From contig NZ_BMHH01000010.1 of NCBI RefSeq assembly GCF_014640615.1, positions 1 through 64,000 on the forward strand: a stretch of 64,000 nt of DNA. The letters run 5' to 3'. Of the stretch, positions 57,698 to 64,000 are shown piece after piece. Within the stretch, counting starts at the first letter, position 1, and each line of letters begins with the position of its first letter. Source of the DNA: Paramesorhizobium endophyticum (GTDB lineage: Bacteria > Pseudomonadota > Alphaproteobacteria > Rhizobiales > Rhizobiaceae). The notes under the pieces are model-generated. The model had not been told where the DNA came from, made no database searches, and was given only the letters and a program-made list of their open reading frames with translations. Made by a program: the position numbers and the translations under genes.

Positions 57698-58711
57698 TTA
57701 TTTTTCCGTAGCGGGCGGAAGAATGTATTTAATGGTTACCGATGCAGCTTGAGTGGAGATATCCGTCGATCCACCTTCCGGAACGTAAGAGGATCCGCCC
57801 CCACCGCCGCCTGGGCTTGAAAGCGGGTCTTGCGGAGCGCCACCCCCGCCGCCGCCATAGTAGCCCCCCCCCGCGCCACCGCCCATAGCAACGGGAAGGT
57901 AGAAGGAGGGAGCAGGGGTCGTTCCCCCATTGCCGCCCAGGCCGAGGCTTCCCGCGCCGCCTCCTTGCGTCCCGCCCGTTCCTCCCGCGGACTGAGTGCC
58001 AGCGCCGCCGCCCGTTCCTCCCGATTGGGACGGAAGAGGCTGGCCATTCTGGCCTTGACTGCCAGCGTCGCCCCCATTGCCGCCATTACAGGCAGCTTTC
58101 CCGTTCCCGCAGCCCGAGCCGCCCCCACCGCCACCGGCGGCGACAATAAGCCGGCTGTTTAGTGATCCGGGGACGGACATGGAGATTGTCCGTACATCCG
58201 ATGCGCCCCCACCGCCGCCCCCTAAGCCCACGGTAATATTCTGAAACCCAGTCGATCCGCCACCATTCCATCCCCCCACGCACAAAAGCGGGGGATTAAA
58301 ACAGCGCGCTATGTCCGCGGTAGGAATACCACCGACCTCCACATACAATGTGGAATTGGGGGTGACGGCTATAAGCGCGTCTGCACGACCGCCCTTACCA
58401 CCGGTGCCGGATCGTGAAGGATCTCCCGCTTCTCCTGCCGCACCGGCGGCGCCGATCGCAGTGACATCCAGCAATGTTACACCGTCAGGCACCGCGAAAG
58501 TTTGTTCTCTGCCTGTGAAGGTATAGACACAGGTCACCCTATTCGGTTCGTTGTAAGGATGATGGCATTGCGGCGGGAGAACATCGGCGCGCGCAAAAGG
58601 AGATGCAAGGAAGCAAGCCGGGAGGGTGAGCAGGAGGAGCTTGGAGGCCGACCGCAGAGGGATGAAATTGGAGGGTGACTTCCAGTGCGCAGAAAAATGT
58701 CGGTTTTCCAT
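57698..58711 (-). CDS. Secreted glycine-rich protein
   Basis: A 337-aa exported protein, signal peptide ending near FARADVL. A small conserved head (CHHPYNEPNRVTCVYTFTGREQTFAVPDGVTLLDVTAIGAAG in two blocks) is followed by about 220 residues dominated by Gly (GGGGGGASDVRT, GGNGGDAGSQGQNG, GGGAGGGYYGGGGGG) and ends IKYILPP. The layout resembles bacterial glycine-rich domain proteins, in which poly-Gly II helices form a stiff bundle. An adhesin or surface-polymer role is possible but not shown. AAGGAAT precedes the ATG. Four cysteines could form disulfides. Confidence 0.8.
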   Translation of the reverse strand: MENRHFSAHWKSPSNFIPLRSASKLLLLTLPACFLASPFARADVLPPQCHHPYNEPNRVTCVYTFTGREQTFAVPDGVTLLDVTAIGAAGAAGEAGDPSRSGTGGKGGRADALIAVTPNSTLYVEVGGIPTADIARCFNPPLLCVGGWNGGGSTGFQNITVGLGGGGGGASDVRTISMSVPGSLNSRLIVAAGGGGGGSGCGNGKAACNGGNGGDAGSQGQNGQPLPSQSGGTGGGAGTQSAGGTGGTQGGGAGSLGLGGNGGTTPAPSFYLPVAMGGGAGGGYYGGGGGGAPQDPLSSPGGGGGGSSYVPEGGSTDISTQAASVTIKYILPPATEK

Positions 58712-58852
58712 GGATTATTCCTTTCAAGTGATAAACATCCATAATCGAGTACGCGCCATCAGACGTTGCGCGTTGCGATGTATACAACTTAGAAACGTAT
58801 TTGTTTGCCCTTTTCGCGCATTTGGATAATAGTGTGTTAAAATGACATCCCT

Positions 58853-59170
58853 TTAAATACCCTCCTCTTCATCCGCCTCCAGCAGCCTCGTCGCTCGCCA
58901 TTCCGTCAGCTTGGCGTTGACTGCGTCGAGCACAAAGAACCGCGCCGAATCCTTGTCGTAGCCTTCGTCGCGCAGTGCGTCGTAGTCGGTGTGCGCGTGA
59001 CGGATGTGGGCGACCGTGGCGAGCCAAACGGCTGTGGAGGGCGGCAGCGTCTTCATGTGGGGCGCCAATGCCGCGGCGCGGATCGGCTCGGAATCCGAGT
59101 AGGGCACGCTTGGCAGGAGGGCCGTGAGGGCCTTGCCGATGGCGCGCTGACGCGCGGTGCCTATGCTCAT
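58853..59170 (-). CDS. DUF2293 domain protein
   Basis: A 105-aa protein matching DUF2293 (RQRAIGKALTALLPSVPYSDSEPIRAAALAP, WLATVAHIRHAHTDYDALRDEGYDKDSARFFVLDAVNAKL split in blocks). Helical and soluble; function unknown. AGAGG lies 6 nt before the ATG. It is divergent from the ArsR-methyltransferase gene, so it may share the operator between them. Confidence 0.85.
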   Translation of the reverse strand: MSIGTARQRAIGKALTALLPSVPYSDSEPIRAAALAPHMKTLPPSTAVWLATVAHIRHAHTDYDALRDEGYDKDSARFFVLDAVNAKLTEWRATRLLEADEEEGI

Positions 59171-59237
59171 TTTTCACCTCTTGTTATACTTCGCTTCCGT
59201 CTCGCGGCCATTTTCGCTTGCGCGGCTTCTCATTTTC

Positions 59238-59257
59238 ACATAAACATATCTTTATGT
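59238..59257. promoter_or_regulatory. ArsR-type operator upstream of arsR-methyltransferase/metF
   Basis: ACATAAA-CATATC-TTTATGT, perfect 7-bp arms, 29 bp before the start of the regulator gene. The AT-rich dyad is typical for ArsR repressors and likely mediates autoregulation and control of metF. Confidence 0.65.
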
Positions 59258-59285
59258 CTTTTGCATAAACCTCGCATCGGTCCAA

Positions 59286-60302
59286 ATGCCCATGAGCAAT
59301 GCCAGTCTCCATCTCGACCCCATGGTCGATACGCTGAAAGCGGCGGCGGAATCCAGCCGGTTGCGCATTCTGGCGTTGCTGTCGCGCGGCGATTTGACGG
59401 TTTCGGACCTTACCTCCATTCTCGGCCAGTCGCAGCCGCGTGTCTCGCGCCATCTGAAGCTGCTCTATGAGGCGGGACTGATCAATCGCTCGCAGGAAGG
59501 TGCATGGGCCTATTTCCGGCTTTCCGACGATGGCCTCGCCGGCGCGCTCGCCCGCGCGCTGATCGCCCGGCTCGACAGCACCGATCCCCTTCTGGAGCGG
59601 GATCTGGAGCGGCTGGCAGCGGTCAAGACGCAGCGACAGGAGAGGGCGGCGGCTTATTTCAGCGCCAATGCGCAAAGCTGGGACCGTATTCGCCTGCTGC
59701 ATGTCTCCGAGAGCGCGGTGGAAACGGCCTTGAAGCGCATCGTCGGCAAGACGCCGTTCCAGGCCATGCTTGATGTCGGCACGGGGACGGGGCGGCTTCT
59801 CGAGCTTTTCTCGCCGCTTTATGTGCGCGGGCTCGGCATCGATATCAACCGCGACATGCTGACGGTGGCGCGCGCCAATCTCGACCGCGCCGGAATTACG
59901 AACGCACAAGTGCGGCAGGGCGATGTCTATGCGCTTCCGGTGGACCGGGAGAGCTTCGACCTCGTGACCATCCATCAGGTGCTGCACTTCCTGGAGGATC
60001 CGCAGGCGGCGATCCGTGAGGCGGCGCGGGCGCTCAGGCCCGGCGGACGTCTTCTCATTGTCGATTTCGCGCCGCATACCCTTGAATTCCTGCGTGAAGA
60101 GCATGCGCATCTGCGCTTAGGCTTCAGCGACGAGCTTATGCGCGGGTGGCTCGACGAGGCAGGGCTTGCCCTCGATGAAGCCCAGGAGCTCGAATCGAAG
60201 GGCGGTGATGCGGGCCTCACGGTGAAGCTCTGGCTTGCCCGCGACCCGCGCCTTTTGATCGCGGATCCCGTTTCCTCCCAAAATATGACGGAGAGTGTTT
60301 GA
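59286..60302 (+). CDS. ArsR HTH - SAM methyltransferase fusion regulator
   Basis: A 338-aa fusion. Residues ~10-85 are an ArsR winged HTH (MVDTLKAAAESSRLRILALLSRGDLTVSDLTSILGQSQPRVSRHLKLL) without metal-binding cysteines. Residues ~130-310 are a class I methyltransferase domain (motif I MLDVGTGTGRLLELF, then GIDINRDML, FDLVTIHQVLHFLEDPQAAIREAARALRPGG). The stop overlaps the metF start (TGATG). The likely role is sensing SAM or SAH and repressing methionine-cycle genes, as SahR-type regulators do; this is inference. No clear Shine-Dalgarno sequence. Confidence 0.88.
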   Translation: MPMSNASLHLDPMVDTLKAAAESSRLRILALLSRGDLTVSDLTSILGQSQPRVSRHLKLLYEAGLINRSQEGAWAYFRLSDDGLAGALARALIARLDSTDPLLERDLERLAAVKTQRQERAAAYFSANAQSWDRIRLLHVSESAVETALKRIVGKTPFQAMLDVGTGTGRLLELFSPLYVRGLGIDINRDMLTVARANLDRAGITNAQVRQGDVYALPVDRESFDLVTIHQVLHFLEDPQAAIREAARALRPGGRLLIVDFAPHTLEFLREEHAHLRLGFSDELMRGWLDEAGLALDEAQELESKGGDAGLTVKLWLARDPRLLIADPVSSQNMTESV

Positions 60303-61231
60303 TGAGCGTTTTCGGACTTTCCCGCCGTTCCGATATCGGGCAGGCGATCCGCGTCTCCTTCGAGTTCTTTCCGCCGAAGACAGAAGAGATGGAAGCGCGC
60401 CTGTGGGAGACGGTCACGCGGCTCGCCCCGCTGAAGCCGGAATTCGTTTCCGTGACCTATGGCGCGGGTGGCTCGACGCGCGAGCGCACCGCGCGCACGG
60501 TGGCGCGGATATTGAAAGAAACCGATGTGACGCCCGCCGCGCATCTGACCTGCGTCGATGCGACCAAGGAAGAGGTGGATGCGGTGGTGCGCGAGTTCGC
60601 CGCCCTCGGTATCAAGCGCTTCGTGGCGCTGCGCGGCGATCCGGCTGCGGGCATCGGCGAACAGTACCGACCGACGCCGGGCGGCTATCTCAACGCCGCC
60701 GAATTGGTGGCGGGGCTGAAAGCCTTCGCCGATTTCGACATTTCCGTTTCCGCATACCCTGAGAAGCATCCGGAAAGCCCCGACTTCGCCACAGATATCG
60801 ACATGCTGAAGCGCAAGGTGGACAATGGCGCGACGCGGGCGATCACCCAGTTCTTCTTCGACAATGACCTTTATGAGCGCTATGTGGAGAAGGTGCGCCG
60901 CGCAGGCATCTATATTCCTATCCTGCCGGGCATTCTCCCTATCCATAATTTCAAGCAGGTGGTGAATTTCGGCTCGCGCGCGGGCACCCATATCCCCGCC
61001 TGGCTTGCCGAGCGCTTCGACGGGCTCGAAAACGATCCGCAAACGCATATGCTGGTTGCCGCAGCCGTGGCCGCCGAGCAGGTGCTGGATCTGGTGGAGC
61101 GCGGCGTGCAGGATTTCCACTTTTACACGATGAACCGCGCGGATCTCGTCTTCGCGATCTGCCACATGATTGGCATCCGTCCCCACAAGCGGGACGTCGC
61201 CGGGGCTAAATTGGCGGGCGCGGCCGCATAA
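60302..61231 (+). CDS. metF: Methylenetetrahydrofolate reductase
   Basis: FAD enzyme reducing 5,10-methylene-THF to 5-methyl-THF for methionine synthesis. The 309-aa TIM-barrel protein shows RVSFEFFPPKTEEMEARLW with the catalytic Glu, FVSVTYGAGGSTRERT, ALRGDPAAG, DISVSAYPEKHPESPD, RAITQFFFDNDLYERYV and PILPGILPI. It is translationally coupled to the ArsR-methyltransferase regulator, whose stop overlaps its ATG, and is followed by a terminator. Confidence 0.95.
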   Translation: MSVFGLSRRSDIGQAIRVSFEFFPPKTEEMEARLWETVTRLAPLKPEFVSVTYGAGGSTRERTARTVARILKETDVTPAAHLTCVDATKEEVDAVVREFAALGIKRFVALRGDPAAGIGEQYRPTPGGYLNAAELVAGLKAFADFDISVSAYPEKHPESPDFATDIDMLKRKVDNGATRAITQFFFDNDLYERYVEKVRRAGIYIPILPGILPIHNFKQVVNFGSRAGTHIPAWLAERFDGLENDPQTHMLVAAAVAAEQVLDLVERGVQDFHFYTMNRADLVFAICHMIGIRPHKRDVAGAKLAGAAA

Positions 61232-61236
61232 ACATG

Positions 61237-61266
61237 AAAAAGCCCGGACGCTATGCCGGGCTTTTT
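61237..61266 (+). terminator. Intrinsic terminator after metF
   Basis: AAAAAGCCCGG-ACGCTATG-CCGGGCTTTTT followed by CCTTTTG; a textbook hairpin beginning 5 bp after the metF stop. Confidence 0.9.
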
Positions 61267-61366
61267 CCTTTTGTTTTCCCAAGGGATTGAGGACCCTCGA
61301 CCCGCAGTCTTTGCCTCTCCCGTCGTAGCATTCGTGCGATGCCAAGCTTCGCCTGGCCGCAAATGC

Positions 61367-61453
61367 TCAGGGGATGAGGCCCATTACCATCGCACCCAGA
61401 AATGCGAACGCTGCACAGATCATCAGGACATTCAGCGAATGTGTAAGTCCCAT
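61367..61453 (-). CDS. 28-residue membrane small protein
   Basis: Short gene encoding MGLTHSLNVLMICAAFAF then LGAMVMGLIP, one hydrophobic helix. The ATG at 61453 follows a very strong AAAGGAGG by 7 nt, which is the main evidence that it is translated. A hairpin ACGCCAC-N8-GTGGCGT lies just upstream. Its start resembles tiny uncharacterised membrane proteins of Rhizobiales. Function unknown; it could bind a membrane complex. Confidence 0.7.
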   Translation of the reverse strand: MGLTHSLNVLMICAAFAFLGAMVMGLIP

Positions 61454-61936
61454 CGGTCTGCCTCCTTTCAGACGCCACGGCTCCTTGTGGCGTTGGGTTA
61501 ACGAGGGGAATCTATGCTCAGTCGAGCCATAAAAAAAGCGGAATTCGTGTTGCTGAATAGAGACGGCGGGGAAAATTATTTCCTTTATGGGCCTAAATTA
61601 TTGAAAAACAACGTTTACTTCATCCGTTCACGTTTTGTGAACCGTAACCTCCGGACGCCCAAAAATCCGAATTCTGCCATTTTCGAATATGCTTTCCTTC
61701 GCTTGTTTCGCGCAGAGCCGGCGACTCACATGACATCGGCATGACAGTTCGTTTAAGCACTTCGTAATACACATTGCCTAAAGTTCGCTTGAACGGCGCG
61801 CGGCCATCGGCATGTCTTTTCTCCCAACATGCGGCAGATCAATTGCAACGGTAGCAGCGCGAGGCATGATGCCGTCCTGCCAAGCCGAGTTTCCATCGGC
61901 ATGTCCCATGTCCCACCCGTCTCATGGCTTTCAGGC
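61454..61936. other. Divergent region before the GGDEF-EAL gene
   Basis: 483 bp, AT-rich between about 61530 and 61680, containing the divergent promoters of the small-protein gene and the GGDEF-EAL gene. A 76-codon frame at 61514-61744 has no good ribosome-binding site and no recognisable protein. No repeat was noted. Confidence 0.45.
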
Positions 61937-64000
61937 ATGTCTCAATCCCGGATCGAAACGACCCCGTCACCGACTGAGGAAGCGATCGATATCCCGACGG
62001 AGTTCGACGATGTGCGCTATATGCTGCATTGCTGGCAGGCGGCGCGCATCAACACGTCGCTACCGTCCTATGAGGATTTCACGCTCGGCAATATGGGGCG
62101 CTTTGCCGACGAGATCGCGGTGATCCATTGCCTGCCGGGCAAGCCCGCGCGGATGCTGCGCGCCGGCAAGCGAGTGCGCTCGATCATTCGCCTGGGCGAG
62201 GGGACGGTCGATTTTCTGGACGTGCCATATGTCTTCCGGCAGGCCATCGCTTCGGCGATCGGCCGCTCGCGCCTCGCCGGAAGCCCTAGCCTTGCGCTCT
62301 GCCGCTGGCTGATCGAGAACAAGGTCTCGACGGTGGAGATCGTAACCTTCCCGCTTTCCTGCCGCTGGAGAGGGGAATATTTCCTGGTCATGACGCGCCC
62401 GCGCAAGGCGCAGTTGAACCTGCCGCGGCTGCTGATCGACGCCTCGCAGCAGGGTATTCTGGGCCTCTCTCCTGTGCCCGGCGAGGACGGGATGCCGCGT
62501 GACTTCTATGTGCTCAGCATCAACGAGGCCGCCGCGCGCTTCCTGGGAGGCGAGCCGGAGCATCTGCAATTCACGCTTCTCTCGCAGGCATTCTCCCGCC
62601 TCGGCATCGTCACGCCCGAGCCGATGCGGCATGCAGCGCTGGGCGAGCCGGTCGAGCCGTTTGAACTGGCCTATGAACTGGACGGCAATCCGCTGGCGCT
62701 GCAGGCTGGGGTGAATTTTGCCGACGGCATCCTTGTGGTGACGCTGACGGATATCCGCGAGTTCAAATCCCGCGTCACGCTGTTCCGCTCGCTCTTCGAC
62801 GATAATCCGGCGCCGATGTATGTGCGCGCCCATGGCGAGGAGGGCTTTCTCAACGTCAACGAGGCCGCGCTCAAGCTCTACGGCTATGAGAGGGAGACTT
62901 TTCTCAAGCTGGGCGTGGCGGATATCGCAATCGAGGGTTCCGAGGAGGATGCGGGGTCGTCCGAGACGGCGCTTAAGCATCGCACGGCCGATGGCCGCAC
63001 GCTCGACATCATCGAATATACCAGCGAGGTGATGGTCGACGGAAGGCCCGCCACGCTTTCCACCATAATGGACATTACCGAGCGCCGCCGCGCGGAGGCG
63101 CATGTCACCTATCTCGCCCATCACGATCCGCTGACGGGGGCTGCGAACCGCACGGTCTTCACCCGCGAAATCGAGCGGGCGGCGGCGAAGCTCGCCGATG
63201 GCGGGCGCGCCTTCGGCGTGTTGATGATTGACCTCGACGATTTCAAGCTGGTCAATGATACGCTCGGCCATGCGGCGGGCGACGCGGTGCTGGTGGAAGT
63301 GACGAAGCGGCTGAAGAAGCGGCTGCGCGAGGCGGATATCGTGGCGCGGCTGGGCGGCGACGAGTTTGCCGTGCTTGCGCCGGGGCTTGAATCGCGCGAA
63401 CAGATCGAGGTGCTCGCCGGTCGCATCAGCCAGGAATTGGCGCTGATCACCTCTATAGAAGGGTGCCCCATTCGCATCGGCGCCAGCATCGGCGGCGCGG
63501 TGGCCCCGGCGGACGCGACCGAGGCGGACGATCTCCTGCGCTGCGCCGATCTTGCGCTCTACCGCGCCAAAGGTTCGCTGAAGGGCGAGGTGCGGTTTTT
63601 CGAGCCGGAGATGGATGCGCAGGTCTCGAACCGCCGTGCGCTGGAGATGGATTTGCGCAATGCTGACCCGGCCGAGCAGTTCGAGGCGCATTTCCAGCCG
63701 ATCATCTCGGTGCAGACGGGTAAATTATGCGGCTTCGAGGCGCTGATGCGCTGGCGGCATCCTTCGCGCGGCATGGTGCCGCCGATGGAGTTCATCCCCA
63801 TCGCCGAGGAAACGGGGCAGGTGGACCGTCTCGGGCGCTGGATGCTGCTAGAAGCATGTGCGCAAGCCGCTTCATGGCCGGACCCGCTGATGGTGGCGGT
63901 GAATGTGTCGCCTGTGCAGTTTCGCAGCGGCACACTGTTCGAGGCGATCGACGAGGCGCTCCGCTCAAGCGGGCTTGCACCGGCAAGGCTTGAAATCGAG
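61937..64000 (+). CDS. PAS-GGDEF-EAL protein (cyclic-di-GMP), partial
   Basis: At least 688 residues, open at the window end. N-terminal PAS_5-like domain (FDDVRYMLHCWQAARINTSLPSYEDF), a second region, a PAS domain with TLSTIMDITERRRAEAHV at its end, then GGDEF (DPLTGAANRTVFTREIERA, active-site RLGGDEFAVL intact) and the start of EAL (FEAHFQPIISVQTGKLCGFEALMRWRHPSRG, EAL intact). The GGDEF domain should be able to make c-di-GMP and the EAL domain to degrade it; which dominates cannot be told. ATG 61937 was chosen; an in-frame ATG at 61901 is an alternative. Confidence 0.9.
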   Translation, partial: MSQSRIETTPSPTEEAIDIPTEFDDVRYMLHCWQAARINTSLPSYEDFTLGNMGRFADEIAVIHCLPGKPARMLRAGKRVRSIIRLGEGTVDFLDVPYVFRQAIASAIGRSRLAGSPSLALCRWLIENKVSTVEIVTFPLSCRWRGEYFLVMTRPRKAQLNLPRLLIDASQQGILGLSPVPGEDGMPRDFYVLSINEAAARFLGGEPEHLQFTLLSQAFSRLGIVTPEPMRHAALGEPVEPFELAYELDGNPLALQAGVNFADGILVVTLTDIREFKSRVTLFRSLFDDNPAPMYVRAHGEEGFLNVNEAALKLYGYERETFLKLGVADIAIEGSEEDAGSSETALKHRTADGRTLDIIEYTSEVMVDGRPATLSTIMDITERRRAEAHVTYLAHHDPLTGAANRTVFTREIERAAAKLADGGRAFGVLMIDLDDFKLVNDTLGHAAGDAVLVEVTKRLKKRLREADIVARLGGDEFAVLAPGLESREQIEVLAGRISQELALITSIEGCPIRIGASIGGAVAPADATEADDLLRCADLALYRAKGSLKGEVRFFEPEMDAQVSNRRALEMDLRNADPAEQFEAHFQPIISVQTGKLCGFEALMRWRHPSRGMVPPMEFIPIAEETGQVDRLGRWMLLEACAQAASWPDPLMVAVNVSPVQFRSGTLFEAIDEALRSSGLAPARLEIE

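Noticed and set aside
61514-61744. 76-codon frame in the AT-rich region before the GGDEF-EAL gene
   Set aside because: No convincing ribosome-binding site or recognisable family, and the base composition looks like a promoter region.

Overview
The window is chromosomal DNA from an alphaproteobacterium of the order Hyphomicrobiales (Rhizobiales), probably in or near the Brucellaceae/Phyllobacteriaceae. The grounds are GC-rich codon use, an alphaproteobacterial-type UvrB with long extensions, a clear BP26/Omp28 ortholog, an LpcC-type core mannosyltransferase, the block lrp - trxB - LysR(LsrB/VtlR) - AbcR sRNA - aspartate aminotransferase, the order carA - yqeY - dnaG - rpoD, and several palindromic repeat families typical of this order. 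No insertion sequence, prophage or CRISPR array was seen.

Layout. 1-10 kb: uvrB with two repeat-derived in-frame insertions, an SH3-domain secreted protein, a DUF900 lipoprotein hydrolase, an acyl-CoA thioesterase, an extensin-like lipoprotein, two small-molecule transporters, a PQQ-type sugar dehydrogenase and greA. 10-17.4 kb: lpcC, an Lrp regulator, trxB, the LysR regulator with an AbcR-type sRNA behind it, an aspartate aminotransferase, a GST and a cold shock protein. 17.6-27 kb: an SbmA/YddA-like ABC protein with degenerate ATPase motifs, a three-gene micro-operon of small proteins, carB, and two paralogous MFS pumps flanking an ArsR regulator. 27-41 kb: a YpfJ-type metallopeptidase, hicB beside a frameshifted hicA, an HxlR/GST divergent pair, carA, yqeY, a GNAT enzyme, a Na/Pi cotransporter, dnaG, rpoD, small conserved genes and BP26.

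41.1-43.4 kb is the clearest accessory segment. A tRNA with anticodon CAU is followed directly by an AT-richer two-gene operon encoding a DUF5131 (phage Gp37/Gp68, three-cysteine) protein and its TcmP partner. The tcmP reading frame appears to begin at an ATC codon behind a perfect Shine-Dalgarno sequence.

43.5-64 kb: MATE pump, nicotinamidase, D-lyxose isomerase, aldo/keto reductase, a ParDE pair, a LAB_N/GT2 lipid-glycosylation pair, a ThDP enzyme coupled to a class III CoA-transferase, a lipase, ettA behind a structured leader that ends in an intrinsic terminator, a RelBE-like pair fused translationally to tam, a MOSC protein, a secreted glycine-rich protein, an ArsR-methyltransferase fusion coupled to metF, a 28-residue membrane protein, and a PAS-GGDEF-EAL protein that runs off the window.

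Functional threads are housekeeping (pyrimidine/arginine precursor synthesis by CarAB, replication priming, sigma70, nucleotide excision repair), envelope (LpcC, BP26, extensin-like and LAB_N proteins), thiol redox, and many small self-regulated modules whose operators can be read directly as palindromes.
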